Numbered from the stretch's first letter, positions 17,750 to 26,185 are shown. The stretch: 64,000 nucleotides of DNA from JAFGBM01 sp964564915 (GCA_964564915.1 CAZMCU010000002.1:13786-77785), one strand, 5' to 3'. Numbers and translations: made by a program. The notes: a model not told the origin generated them from the letters alone.

Positions 17750-19735
17750 ATGACGGACGGTACGAAGTTGCTCGCCAACCGCTACCAGGTGGGCGATCTC
17801 ATCGGGCGCGGTGGCATGGCCGAAGTGCACATCGGGTACGACACCCGGCTCGGCCGTTCCGTCGCCATCAAGATTCTGAGGCCCGATCTTGCCCGCGACC
17901 CCTCCTTCCAGACACGGTTCCGCCGCGAGGCCCAAGCTGCGGCCGGCCTCAACCACCCCGCGATCGTCGCGGTATACGACACGGGAGAGGAGACGGTCCT
18001 CAGCCCGACGGGAGAGCGCCAGGTGGTGCCCTTCATCGTGATGGAGTACGTCGAGGGACACACCGTTCGCGACATTCTCAAATCGGGCGCGGCCGCCCCG
18101 ATCGACGAAGCGGTCGAGATCATCGCTGGCGTCCTTGAGGGCTTGGAATACGCGCACGCCGCAGGTTTGGTCCACCGCGACATCAAGCCGGCCAATATCA
18201 TGCTGACCCCGACGGGTGCGGTGAAAGTCATGGACTTCGGCATCGCCCGTGCGATGGCCGACGTGGGTCAAACGATGACCCAGGCGCAATCCGTCATCGG
18301 GACCGCCCAGTACCTTTCACCCGAGCAGGCGCGGGGCGAGAACGTCGATGCTCGCACCGACCTGTACTCCACGGGATGCGTGCTGTTCGAGCTCTTGTGT
18401 GGACGTCCACCGTTTGTTGGCGACTCGCCCGTCTCGGTTGCCTACCAGCACGTGAGGGAAGCACCCCCCAAGCCTTCCGACTTCGCCCCCGACGTGCCCG
18501 CCGCCCTCGATCAAATCGCGCTTCGCGCCCTCGCTAAGGATCGCACCCAGCGCTACTCCTCCGCCCAAGAGTTTCTGTCCGATCTCAACGCCTTCCTCGC
18601 CGGACGTCCCCTCTCCGCAACGACAGGCCAATTCCCCGTCGGCTCCGCATCGACCGGAACGGGTGCTAGCGCCGTGCTCGCGGCGCGCGGCACGAACCCC
18701 GGTGGAACCAAGGTCATGCCCTCCGTGGGCGGTCCGGGAGGATCCCCACCGGTCAATCCCCTCGATGAGTACGTCGAGGTCGTCGACGAACGCCGTCAAC
18801 GGCTAAAGAGCATTCTGATCCTCGTCGGGGCGATCGTCGCCGCCGCCATCGCCATCATTGGACTCTTCGCGCTGATCTCCCCGAAGGGGGACGAGTCCAC
18901 CACGACCATTACGGTTCCCAACCTTGTGGGGATGGACCAGGCCGCTGCTCTCGCCAGCCTCGATAGTTATGGGCTCGTGGGAACCATCCAATCCGAGGCA
19001 AGCGACACGATGGCGGCGGGTCTCGTTACCCGCACCGACCCACCGGAGGGAACCCGGGTTGAGGCGGATTCCACCGTCACCGTATACGTCTCCGTGGGTC
19101 AGATCCAGGTCACCGTTCCCAACGTTCGAGGCATGAGTACGGACGATGCGCGGGGCACCCTTGAGGATGCTGGCTTGACCGTGTCCGCCGTGACCGAAGT
19201 GGACGGGGACGTCGACATTCCTCACGGATTCGCCACGGGGACCGACCCGGCAAATGGAACGGTGGTGGCCCCGGACGACGAGGTGGTCCTTCTGGTTTCC
19301 AGCGGGAAGATCAACCTTAAGAACCTCGTTGGAAAGACGCAGACCGCGGCAACCGACTACCTCACCGCTAACCACCTGCCCTACACGATCGACGAAGTCC
19401 AAACGGACGAGAAACCTCCGGGTACGGTCATGGCTCAGGATCCGCCAGCCGGACTCATCCTCTTCGGTACCGGGATCGTCCTCCAGGTCTCGATTCCCGT
19501 CGTCATGGTGACCGTTCCCGACGTGGTCGGGGACCCGGAAGGTCCCGCGATCGCTGCGATCCGTTCGCTCGGACTGGAAACCACGACGACCCATCAGAAC
19601 TCTCCAACGGTTCCCGCTGGGAACGTGATCTCAACCAACCCCGTCGCCGGGACGTCCGTTGCGGAAGGAACGACCGTGACCGTCACGGTGTCCGACGGAC
19701 CCGAACCCTCGCCATCGCCGAGTGCGTCGACATGA
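17750..19735 (+). CDS. pknB: Ser/Thr protein kinase PknB with four PASTA domains
   Basis: 661 aa. The kinase domain (12-275) has K41 in VAIKILRPD, D144 in VHRDIKPANI and D162 in MDFG. The activation loop VGQTMTQAQSVIGTAQYL places two threonines as in the autophosphorylated T171/T173 pair of mycobacterial PknB. A Gly/Ser-rich juxtamembrane stretch leads to a transmembrane helix (about 355-377). Four external PASTA repeats follow, starting TVPNLVGMD, TVPNVRGMS, NLKNLVGKT and TVPDVVGDP; the third lacks the usual VP. A Ser/Pro tail ends it. Start ATG has GGGGAG upstream. It senses muropeptides/lipid II and controls growth. Confidence 0.96.
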   Translation: MTDGTKLLANRYQVGDLIGRGGMAEVHIGYDTRLGRSVAIKILRPDLARDPSFQTRFRREAQAAAGLNHPAIVAVYDTGEETVLSPTGERQVVPFIVMEYVEGHTVRDILKSGAAAPIDEAVEIIAGVLEGLEYAHAAGLVHRDIKPANIMLTPTGAVKVMDFGIARAMADVGQTMTQAQSVIGTAQYLSPEQARGENVDARTDLYSTGCVLFELLCGRPPFVGDSPVSVAYQHVREAPPKPSDFAPDVPAALDQIALRALAKDRTQRYSSAQEFLSDLNAFLAGRPLSATTGQFPVGSASTGTGASAVLAARGTNPGGTKVMPSVGGPGGSPPVNPLDEYVEVVDERRQRLKSILILVGAIVAAAIAIIGLFALISPKGDESTTTITVPNLVGMDQAAALASLDSYGLVGTIQSEASDTMAAGLVTRTDPPEGTRVEADSTVTVYVSVGQIQVTVPNVRGMSTDDARGTLEDAGLTVSAVTEVDGDVDIPHGFATGTDPANGTVVAPDDEVVLLVSSGKINLKNLVGKTQTAATDYLTANHLPYTIDEVQTDEKPPGTVMAQDPPAGLILFGTGIVLQVSIPVVMVTVPDVVGDPEGPAIAAIRSLGLETTTTHQNSPTVPAGNVISTNPVAGTSVAEGTTVTVTVSDGPEPSPSPSAST

Positions 19736-19772
19736 GCCTGAGCCCGCCCCACCGAGCCGCCCTGGCGGTCGG

Positions 19773-21515
19773 ATGACCCGTGCCGCCGTGGTCGGAGGAG
19801 GCGTCGCCGGTCTTGCGACGGCAGCTCTTCTTGCGCGCGGTGGCCTAGAGGTCACCCTTGTGGAGCGCCACGACACGCTCGGAGGACGTGCCGGACGCGT
19901 TACGACCCATGGGTTCACCTTCGATAGCGGACCCTCCTGGTATGTCGCGCCGGAAACGTATGAACGTTTCTTTGCACTTCTCGGTCGTCGTATCGAGGAC
20001 TACGTCACCGTGGTGGATCTCGATCCGCGATTCCGCGCCTTTTTCGAGGGTTTCTCCGGGGCTCCGGCCGATGCCCTCGATCTTGCCCTGGAGGCCGATT
20101 CGAACTGGGAGTTGTTCGACTCGTTCAGCAGAGGAGATGGTGAGGCCGCGCGTCGATACGCTGCGGAGGCCGCAGCGGACTACGGCGCAGTCCTGGAGCA
20201 TTCCCTGTACTCGACGTACGACAGTCCCGCTTCCCTTCTGCGACCCGAGGCTCTTCGTCGCGCTCCACGGCACTTCCGCGACCTCTATTCCACGCTCGAT
20301 CGACGGGTTGCCAAGGCGGTTCACCACCCCAGGGTGCGGCAGCTGTTGAGTTTTCCAGCGGTCGCGCTCGCCGGATCGCCCGAGCGCCTTCCTTCCGCCT
20401 ACAGCTTTGTGAGCCACCTCTATCTGGGAACCTCGATCAAGCATCCGACGGGGGGTTTTGCGTCTGTCGTCGACGCCCTCGAACGAGCAGCCCGAGAGGA
20501 GGGTGTGGACATTCGGACGTCGAGCGATGTTGCTCGCATCCTCGTCGACCCACAATCGGCCAGCGCTTCTGGCGTTGTCCTGCATGACGGAGGGGTCGTC
20601 TCTGCGGACATCGTCGTCTCGTGCGCCGACCTCCATCACACGGAGACCACTCTTCTAGCGGAGGAGTACCGTTCGCTTCCCGAATCCGCGTGGAGCGATC
20701 TTCACGCCGCACCTTCCGCGCTCGTCGCGTTGGTTGGGGTGAAGAAGGCCCTTCCGGAGCTCGCCCATCACAACCTGTTCTTCCCTCGGGATTGGAAGGC
20801 GACGCTCGCCGACCTTTCGAGCGACCATCCCGGACTCCCTGCGCTGCCCGCTTTCCTCTACGTTTCCCGTCCCTCCGCCACCGAGCGGGGCGTGGCACCG
20901 AAGGGCAAGGAGGCTCTCGTCCTCATGGCCCCGCTCCCGGCTGACCCCCATCTGGGTGCCACGGAAGCTAGTCGCACCTCTCTATCGGACATGGCCACGA
21001 AGTACCTCGAGCAGGTGGGGGAATGGGCGCAGATTCCCGATCTGGAGTCTCGGTCGACGGTCTTGGAGATCATCACTCCCTCCGACCTTTCGGAACGATA
21101 CTCGGCGTGGCAAGGCTCGGCCATGGGGCTGGAACACACGCGTCAGCAGACGGCGTTCTCCCGTCCCGGCAACGCCTCGCGTCGCGTCCGCAACCTCTTC
21201 TATGCCGGGTCGTCGACGCTACCCGGGGTCGGAGTATCCTCCGCGCTGGTCTCCGCCGAACTCGTCGCCAAACGTCTCCTCAAGGATCGTTCGACGCGAC
21301 CGCTGACCGTTCCCGCCCAGCCGGGTTTCCTCGTCGGGAGTCAACAACAAGGCCCGGTCGATGAACCGGGCGACGAGGCGCCGGACGACACGATCTCCCC
21401 GCCGGAACCTCGAACGGAATTCACCACCATTCCCGCGCTCAAGGACGCTCCACCGCTCGAACCCAAGCCGAATCCGACGGTCGGGGAAACGTTTCTTCCC
21501 GAACCGGAAGACTAA
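19773..21515 (+). CDS. FAD-dependent phytoene desaturase-type oxidoreductase (CrtI family)
   Basis: 580 aa. The N-terminal FAD-binding Rossmann motif is AAVVGGGVAGLATAALLARG, followed by GGRAGRV and FDSGPSWYVAPETYERFF, the CrtI pattern. The C-terminal FAD block NLFYAGSSTLPGVGVSSAL is the typical CrtI signature. About 75 extra C-terminal residues are Pro/Glu/Asp-rich and probably disordered. It likely desaturates or isomerises a carotenoid, but no crtE, crtB or lycopene cyclase is nearby, so substrate is unproven. It sits between pknB and trpG, where related genomes I know have no such gene. Its stop overlaps the convergent trpG stop by 4 nt. Confidence 0.82.
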   Translation: MTRAAVVGGGVAGLATAALLARGGLEVTLVERHDTLGGRAGRVTTHGFTFDSGPSWYVAPETYERFFALLGRRIEDYVTVVDLDPRFRAFFEGFSGAPADALDLALEADSNWELFDSFSRGDGEAARRYAAEAAADYGAVLEHSLYSTYDSPASLLRPEALRRAPRHFRDLYSTLDRRVAKAVHHPRVRQLLSFPAVALAGSPERLPSAYSFVSHLYLGTSIKHPTGGFASVVDALERAAREEGVDIRTSSDVARILVDPQSASASGVVLHDGGVVSADIVVSCADLHHTETTLLAEEYRSLPESAWSDLHAAPSALVALVGVKKALPELAHHNLFFPRDWKATLADLSSDHPGLPALPAFLYVSRPSATERGVAPKGKEALVLMAPLPADPHLGATEASRTSLSDMATKYLEQVGEWAQIPDLESRSTVLEIITPSDLSERYSAWQGSAMGLEHTRQQTAFSRPGNASRRVRNLFYAGSSTLPGVGVSSALVSAELVAKRLLKDRSTRPLTVPAQPGFLVGSQQQGPVDEPGDEAPDDTISPPEPRTEFTTIPALKDAPPLEPKPNPTVGETFLPEPED

Positions 21516-22138
21516 CGGCGTACGAGCGGAGAGAGCCCGGCGGAACGGGCCTCGGGGTCGGGCATTCCGCAGACCGCAAGCCAGTTCGCGAGGAGCCGAT
21601 GCCCTCCCTGAGTGAGGACCGACTCGGGGTGGAACTGAACCCCGTGGAGGGGGAGCGTCCGGTGACTCAACCCCATGACGATTCCCGACGCCGTTGTCGC
21701 CGTGACGTCGAGGTCCGCCGGAACCGTGTCGGGTTCGACGGCGAGGGAGTGGTACCGGGTTGCCGTGAAAGGGCTGGGCAATCCCTCGAAGAGGCCGGTA
21801 CCGCCGTGGAGTACCTCGCTCGTCTTTCCGTGCATCAATTCGGGGGCGTGCGCGACCGTGGCCCCGAAGACCTCGCCTAAGGCCTGGTGTCCTAAGCACA
21901 CTCCGAGAAGCGGCGTACCCGTTTCCCCGCACGCCCGCACCACATCGTTCGAGATTCCCGCTTCCGATGGTGTCCCCGGACCCGGGGAAACGAGCACCCC
22001 GTCGAATCCCCCAACGTCGCCCACCGCCGAGACCACGTCGTTGCGCACGACGGTGGTCTCCGCCCCCATTTGCCGAAGGTAGCCGACGATGGTGTAGACG
22101 AACGAGTCGTAGTTGTCGATGACGAGGACGCGGGTCAT
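21512..22138 (-). CDS. trpG/pabA: Glutamine amidotransferase, anthranilate / aminodeoxychorismate synthase component II
   Basis: 208 aa class I glutaminase that feeds ammonia to TrpE or PabB. Nucleophile C81 in GVCLGHQ; catalytic H170 and E172 in VQFHPESVLT. N-terminus VLVIDNYDSFVYTIVGYL is typical. The near-origin copy in actinobacteria is usually annotated TrpG or PabA; no synthase I subunit lies nearby, so the pathway is undecided. It starts 4 nt after the small membrane gene, whose end supplies GGGAGGG as ribosome site, in a sortase-small protein-trpG operon. Confidence 0.92.
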   Translation of the reverse strand: MTRVLVIDNYDSFVYTIVGYLRQMGAETTVVRNDVVSAVGDVGGFDGVLVSPGPGTPSEAGISNDVVRACGETGTPLLGVCLGHQALGEVFGATVAHAPELMHGKTSEVLHGGTGLFEGLPSPFTATRYHSLAVEPDTVPADLDVTATTASGIVMGLSHRTLPLHGVQFHPESVLTQGGHRLLANWLAVCGMPDPEARSAGLSPLVRR

Positions 22139-22142
22139 GCGC

Positions 22143-22301
22143 CTACCCTCCCACGGTCTGTTGCTGAAACGGAAGCAGGGGTGCGATCCAGGGGAACACC
22201 CACAGGAAGAGAACCGCGGTCACCCCGAAAACGAGCGCAATGGCGAGCGCGACCTTTTGCGGCCGCTTTCCCGGAAGCTTGCTCCAGATCCATGCGTACA
22301 T
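22143..22301 (-). CDS. Small single-pass membrane protein, 52 aa
   Basis: MYAWIWSKLPGKRPQKVALA followed by a hydrophobic helix (about 18-44) and a short polar tail ending QQQTVGG. The ATG overlaps the sortase TGA (TGATG); a GTG one codon upstream is also possible. A short protein is often present between class E sortase and trpG/pabA in actinobacteria. Function unknown; position suggests a link to sortase. The tight spacing on both sides makes it a real gene. Confidence 0.8.
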   Translation of the reverse strand: MYAWIWSKLPGKRPQKVALAIALVFGVTAVLFLWVFPWIAPLLPFQQQTVGG

Positions 22302-23182
22302 CACGAAACCGTTCCTTCCCCCGTGCCCACGCCGCCCCCAACCGTCGCCGCCCCGGGGGGGATGACCTCGGCTGGGTAGCCCGCCTCCGCTGGTGCCCAA
22401 TAGTCGAGCACTCCGTAGACGACGTACCTGCGAGAGGCGGAGAAACGGGGGTGACACGTCGTCAACGTGATGTATCGACCGTTCGGCTCGGCGGACTCGT
22501 CCCCGGGAACCGGGGCAATCGCAGCCGAAAACCACGGCCGCACGATTTCCATCTCCGTCACGTGGTACACGTACCACGTGCCCTCCGTCCGGACGACGAG
22601 GGCGTCCTCCACCTGCAACTCCTCGATTCGGTCAAAGGGTTTGCCGAACGTGGTGCGGTGACCCGCGATGGCGAAGTTCCCCCAGCCCCCGGGAAGGGCC
22701 GTTTCTGGGTAGTGCCCAATCCCCAAGGCGTCGAGCACGGCGTGCCTGCTGATGCCCTCACTGATCGGCCGCACGTAGTCGTATCCCCAGCGGGGCACGT
22801 ACAGGGTCGCAAACGTCTCCGTGTTCGCGGGATACACGATGGACGGCGGGGCTTCGACCCGTTCCTCGAGTTCGGCCGGAATCTCGCGATAGACCACCTC
22901 TCCAGGATCGGTAGACGTTCCTCCCCCGGAGACGTCGGTCGGGGTGACGATCGCGGGGGTCCCCCAGTCGAGGTTCGCGACGACATCGTGCTGATGACGA
23001 TTCGCGCCGATGTCCGTCCACCACAACTCCCACACGATGAACAGCCCAAGGATGATCCCCAGCGTGAGCAACGTCTCCCCGACGACGCCCAAGACCCTCG
23101 CCAATCGATGCTCGCGGCGAGGAGGCATCGGTGCGGTCAAGGTGCGCAACACTCGGGTGGGCGACCATCGGAACCTGGACAT
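22301..23182 (-). CDS. Class E sortase
   Basis: 293 aa membrane transpeptidase that anchors surface proteins to the cell wall. N-terminal basic segment, then a transmembrane helix (about 27-52). The sortase core has His near 175 in IAGHRTTFGKPF, catalytic Cys near 243 in TLTTCHP, and Arg near 252 in SASRRYVVYG. The TLTTC and GIGHYPETALPG motifs match class E enzymes. ATG start has GGGGAG upstream; an in-frame ATG at 23290 lies in the divergent crgA region and is rejected. No LAXTG-type substrate was seen in the window. Confidence 0.92.
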   Translation of the reverse strand: MSRFRWSPTRVLRTLTAPMPPRREHRLARVLGVVGETLLTLGIILGLFIVWELWWTDIGANRHQHDVVANLDWGTPAIVTPTDVSGGGTSTDPGEVVYREIPAELEERVEAPPSIVYPANTETFATLYVPRWGYDYVRPISEGISRHAVLDALGIGHYPETALPGGWGNFAIAGHRTTFGKPFDRIEELQVEDALVVRTEGTWYVYHVTEMEIVRPWFSAAIAPVPGDESAEPNGRYITLTTCHPRFSASRRYVVYGVLDYWAPAEAGYPAEVIPPGAATVGGGVGTGEGTVS

Positions 23183-23191
23183 CGTCTCCCC

Positions 23192-23197
23192 AGAGTA
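23192..23197 (-). promoter_or_regulatory. -10 box TACTCT for the sortase operon
   Basis: TANNNT hexamer on the minus strand, 9 nt before the sortase ATG. The transcript would start within a few bases of the start codon. Position-based inference. Confidence 0.4.
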
Positions 23198-23288
23198 GAT
23201 GAGCCGCGGGGACGGGATGGCCGCTTCCCCAACGGTCGCTAGGCTATGGTCGATGCCTGAGCAGAATCCGAACCCGAGGAGGTCGGTC

Positions 23289-23531
23289 ATGGCCGTATCG
23301 AAGAAGCGGGACGTCGTCGCCTACAAGCCTCCGCGTCGTGCCGGAAAAGAGAACAAGAATCCCCGCTGGTATACCCCCCTCATGGGAGGGTTCTACCTTC
23401 TTGGCCTCGTGTGGATCCTGGTGTACTACGTGTCGCGAGCGGAATATCCGCTCCCGATCGGGAATTCGAACATCCTCGTCGGGTTCGGGTTCATCACCGT
23501 CGGCTTCCTGATGACGACTCGTTGGAAGTAG
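23289..23531 (+). CDS. crgA: Cell division protein CrgA
   Basis: 80 aa. Basic N-terminus MAVSKKRDVVAYKPPRR, then two transmembrane helices (about 32-52 and 60-76) joined by a short loop. The sequence NPRWYTPLMGGFYLLGLVWI is the CrgA family core, and it ends TTRWK. It is a divisome-associated inhibitor/organiser that contacts FtsZ, FtsI and PBPs. The ATG has GAGGAGG upstream; a longer frame from 23199 is rejected. A TAGGCT at 23240-23245 could be its -10 box. Divergent from sortase. Confidence 0.93.
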   Translation: MAVSKKRDVVAYKPPRRAGKENKNPRWYTPLMGGFYLLGLVWILVYYVSRAEYPLPIGNSNILVGFGFITVGFLMTTRWK

Positions 23532-23544
23532 CGCCAACCGCGAC

Positions 23545-23574
23545 TATCCCCAGGTTTCTCCCCACCCTGGGATA
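23545..23574. terminator. Hairpin between convergent crgA and rhomboid genes
   Basis: TATCCCcAG ... CTGGGATA forms an 8-bp stem with one bulge and a pyrimidine-rich loop. It lies 13 nt after the crgA stop and just downstream of the rhomboid stop, so it could end transcription from both sides. No T tract. Confidence 0.4.
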
Positions 23575-23595
23575 ACTACACCCGTGTGATTACCG

Positions 23596-24369
23596 TCACT
23601 TCCACCGGGCGATTGTCGGCTTGCGTCGCGGAAGCATCAGGAACGTCACGATTGACCCCGCCACCGCACCTCCCAGGTGCCCTTGCCACGACATCTGCAT
23701 GCCGGGGTAGACGATGGGAAGCACAAGCCACAGCGCCCCGATGATCAGAATCATTTGCATCGGCTGGTGGGCTTTCCACGCGATGATGATGTACGCCGCG
23801 AGTAGGCCATAAATCGCCCCCGACGCACCGACGACGACCGAATTGTGCTCGCCGAGCGCGGCGACGAAGGCGCTCGAACCGAGAAGCGACACCGAGTACA
23901 GGAGGATGTACTTCGCGCGACCCAGGAGCCGCTCGACGATCCACCCGAACTGGAACAGCGCGAACATGTTAAACGCGATGTGCAGGAACCCCGCGTGGGC
24001 GAAGGCCATGGTCACCCAACGCCATGGCTCGTCGAACGGATGGGCGGGATAGAGGCCGAGATGGTCGTACCAGTACGTCCCCCACAGGAGGGGTCCAACG
24101 ATGAACATCGCGACGTTCACCACGATCAGGGTGAGGGTCACCACGGGGCGCCCCGTGGCGGCTCGCGCCTTGCGCATCGGCTTTGACTTCTTAGCCGCCT
24201 CCCGTTCCTCCCTTAGGCAATCGATGCAGTGAACCCCGACGGGTGCGGGCACGCGGCAATCGGGACAGGCGGGACGACCGCAGCGTTGGCAGCGGACGTA
24301 GGACACCACGGTGGGGTGTCGGGGACACGTCGGCTCCCGCGAAGTCCCGGTATCGGGTTCGTCGGTCAT
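23596..24369 (-). CDS. Rhomboid family intramembrane serine protease with N-terminal zinc finger
   Basis: 257 aa. An N-terminal B-box-like zinc-binding segment has Cys at 15, 27, 30, 35, 38, 48 and 51 plus His. A basic linker follows, then six to seven transmembrane helices. The catalytic Ser is S183 in GASGAIYG and the His is H231 in QGHLGGA; the oxyanion-side HIAFNMFALF motif is also present. It cleaves membrane proteins within the bilayer; substrates are unknown. It starts 8 nt after the cyclophilin stop, in one operon. The same ppiA-rhomboid pair is common near actinobacterial origins. Confidence 0.92.
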   Translation of the reverse strand: MTDEPDTGTSREPTCPRHPTVVSYVRCQRCGRPACPDCRVPAPVGVHCIDCLREEREAAKKSKPMRKARAATGRPVVTLTLIVVNVAMFIVGPLLWGTYWYDHLGLYPAHPFDEPWRWVTMAFAHAGFLHIAFNMFALFQFGWIVERLLGRAKYILLYSVSLLGSSAFVAALGEHNSVVVGASGAIYGLLAAYIIIAWKAHQPMQMILIIGALWLVLPIVYPGMQMSWQGHLGGAVAGSIVTFLMLPRRKPTIARWK

Positions 24370-24377
24370 GCGTACGC

Positions 24378-24914
24378 CTAGGAGATCGTGACGCTGGTGA
24401 TCGTCACGTCGTCAACCGGTCGATCGCCTCGTCCGGTGCGCGCCGTGGCGATCGCATCGACCACGCGCCGGGACTCGTCGTCGGCGACCTTACCGAAGAT
24501 CGTGTGCGCACCGGTGAGGTGGGGTGTCGGAGCGACGGTGATGAAGAACTGCGAACCGTTGGTCCCCGCGGGTCGTCCGGTGACGGGATTGGGACGCTTG
24601 CCCGCGTTCGCCATGGCGAGGAGGTACGGCTCGGAGAACGCCAGTTCGGGATGGATCTCGTCGTCGAAGGTGTATCCCGGGCCCCCCGTACCGGTGCCGA
24701 GGGGGCACCCCCCCTGGATCATGAATCCGTCGATGACCCGGTGGAACACTAGTCCGTTGTAGAAAGGTTGATGGCTCGGTTGGCCCGTTGCCGGGTCCCG
24801 CCACTCCTTTTCGCCCGTGGCCAACCCCACGAAGTTCGCCACCGTTTGCGGTGCGTGATTCTCCAATAACTCGATCCGGATCGTTCCGGCGGTCGTTTCG
24901 ATCGTTGCCATCAT
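24378..24914 (-). CDS. ppiA: Cytoplasmic peptidyl-prolyl cis-trans isomerase (cyclophilin)
   Basis: 178 aa, no signal peptide. Starts MMATIETTAGTIRIELLENH, with the cyclophilin blocks FHRVIDGFMIQGG and NGSQFFITV intact; the catalytic Arg is the R of FHRV. The start could be either ATG of the ATGATG pair (24914 or 24911) or ATG 24923; none has a ribosome site. Head-to-head with the Lys/Pro-rich gene to the right, about 90 nt apart. Upstream partner of the rhomboid gene. Confidence 0.93.
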   Translation of the reverse strand: MMATIETTAGTIRIELLENHAPQTVANFVGLATGEKEWRDPATGQPSHQPFYNGLVFHRVIDGFMIQGGCPLGTGTGGPGYTFDDEIHPELAFSEPYLLAMANAGKRPNPVTGRPAGTNGSQFFITVAPTPHLTGAHTIFGKVADDESRRVVDAIATARTGRGDRPVDDVTITSVTIS

Positions 24915-25003
24915 GATCGCCATTGTGTCATGGGGTTGGGGGTGCGGGCCTCGAGATGGCACGATGGGTAGGTGCGGGTGCTGCTCGCCGGTTGGAGGTC
25001 CAC

Positions 25004-25816
25004 ATGTTCAAGGCACGACGAGATCGTCGCCGCCGGGCCAAGGAGCGCGCTCGGGCCAACGCGATTTTCGCGGACGCCAAGACCGCGTCGGAAGCCGCGC
25101 GCCGAGCGCTTCGGGAGACCCGCGGATCTGCTCGAGGTAATCAACCCAACGAGGACCAGATCGGCGACGCGATCCAGGCCGCGATCTTAGGTTCCGTCTT
25201 GCCTTCGGTGGTCGAAGCGGTACGCCAAACGACCGCCACCGCATCTCCCCGCCATCCGTCGAACGATGGAGGCCTTCTCTTCCTCACGGGACTCGGTGCC
25301 GGGATTGGCCTGGCCGCTTGGGCCAGGCGCGAATCGCCACCAACAACCCTCGCGGCTCAAGACGACGAGTGGGAACTCGCAAGCGGAGCGAACACGCGCG
25401 CCGCGAAAGACGCCATCAACACGACGCTTGAGAGACTCGACCTCACTCTTCGCCGCGGAGTCAAGGCCGCGGCGGAAGCGATGGGGTCGACCGCGAGTGT
25501 CCTAGCCGACGCGACAGCCCCGACCGCAGAGAAGGTCACCGGCCAACTCAAGGTCGCGAGAAGCCGCGCGGCGGCGGAGGTCATTCGGGCACTTGACGAT
25601 GTCGACGATGTGTGGGGGGACGACGGCGACGATGCGTACGAGCCTTCGGCCGCGAACACCAAACCGAAGAAGCCCTCCGCCCGGCGGCCCGTCGAAGGCA
25701 AGCCAACGCCCGCGAAGACGACCAAGGCAAGCACGACGAAGAAGAGCCCCGCTCGTGCGACCACCACGTCACGACCACGGAAGACCACCCCCAAGCCTCC
25801 GAAGACCGCGGACTAG
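25004..25816 (+). CDS. Uncharacterised protein with histone H1-like Lys/Pro/Ala-rich tail
   Basis: 270 aa, not recognised. N-terminus is highly basic (FKARRDRRRRAKERARANA) and helical. A single hydrophobic stretch (about 87-106, GLLFLTGLGAGIGLAAWA) could anchor it. An alanine-rich helical region follows (about 120-205), then an acidic DDVDDVWGDDGDD and a Lys/Pro/Thr/Ala-rich tail of about 65 residues resembling linker-histone tails. ATG has GGAGG upstream. Nucleic-acid binding by the tail is an inference. It ends just before tRNA-Ala on the other strand. Confidence 0.75.
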   Translation: MFKARRDRRRRAKERARANAIFADAKTASEAARRALRETRGSARGNQPNEDQIGDAIQAAILGSVLPSVVEAVRQTTATASPRHPSNDGGLLFLTGLGAGIGLAAWARRESPPTTLAAQDDEWELASGANTRAAKDAINTTLERLDLTLRRGVKAAAEAMGSTASVLADATAPTAEKVTGQLKVARSRAAAEVIRALDDVDDVWGDDGDDAYEPSAANTKPKKPSARRPVEGKPTPAKTTKASTTKKSPARATTTSRPRKTTPKPPKTAD

Positions 25817-25838
25817 CGCGGGCGGTCGCCCCCATGCG

Positions 25839-25911
25839 TGGAGCCTAGGGGACTCGAACCCCTAACCCCCTGCTTGCAAAGCAGGTGCGCTACCACTTGC
25901 GCCAAGGCCCC
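25839..25911 (-). tRNA. tRNA-Ala (anticodon TGC)
   Basis: 73 nt, CCA not encoded. Acceptor GGGGCCT pairs with AGGCTCC, with wobble. D arm GCGC-AAGTGGTA-GCGC; anticodon arm CTGCT-TTGCAAG-CAG gives TGC; T arm AGGGG-TTCGAGT-CCCCT. Together with tRNA-Ile it is the usual pair after gyrA, here separated by a small gene. Confidence 0.97.
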
Positions 25912-26030
25912 TATTTCGGGGGCGCGCCGACATCATCGCCGGTCGACGGGGTGCTCCGATCCTGTACCAACCATTGGTACAGCAACGCTCCGAGTCCAAC
26001 TCCGGCAAAAAATATGACGAGCCTCTTCAT
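25911..26030 (-). CDS. 39-aa membrane peptide between tRNA-Ile and tRNA-Ala (DLW-39-like position)
   Basis: MKRLVIFFAGVGLGALLYQW forms one N-terminal hydrophobic helix, followed by a polar tail ending GAPPK. It has the size, position and one-helix layout of the actinobacterial DLW-39 family but lacks the DLW motif, so the match is by context. AGGGGG lies 8 nt upstream of the ATG. Its TAG stop overlaps the first base of tRNA-Ala, and it starts 16 nt after tRNA-Ile. RNase processing of the two tRNAs would release it as a very short mRNA. Confidence 0.7.
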   Translation of the reverse strand: MKRLVIFFAGVGLGALLYQWLVQDRSTPSTGDDVGAPPK

Positions 26031-26045
26031 GGTCATCACCCCCTG

Positions 26046-26119
26046 TGGGCCCGGGAGGACTTGAACCTCCGACCTCTTCGTTATCAGCGAAGCGCTCTAA
26101 CCGCCTGAGCTACGGGCCC
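26046..26119 (-). tRNA. tRNA-Ile (anticodon GAT)
   Basis: 74 nt, CCA not encoded. Acceptor GGGCCCG pairs with CGGGCCC. D arm GCTC-AGGCGGTTA-GAGC; anticodon arm CTTCG-CTGATAA-CGAAG gives GAT; T arm GGAGG-TTCAAGT-CCTCC. It follows the DUF3566 gene on the same strand. Confidence 0.97.
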
Positions 26120-26185
26120 GATGCGGGTTCCCCCGCGGCGTCTGAGAATACCTCACCCCGCTGGAGTGACTCAAACCCCTCGTCG

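Noticed and set aside
22559..22580. 22-bp inverted repeat CACGTGGTA-N4-TACCACGTG
   Set aside because: It lies inside the sortase gene and is explained by codons for TWYVYHV; both arms are forced by Trp, Tyr, Val and His codons. No regulatory role is needed.
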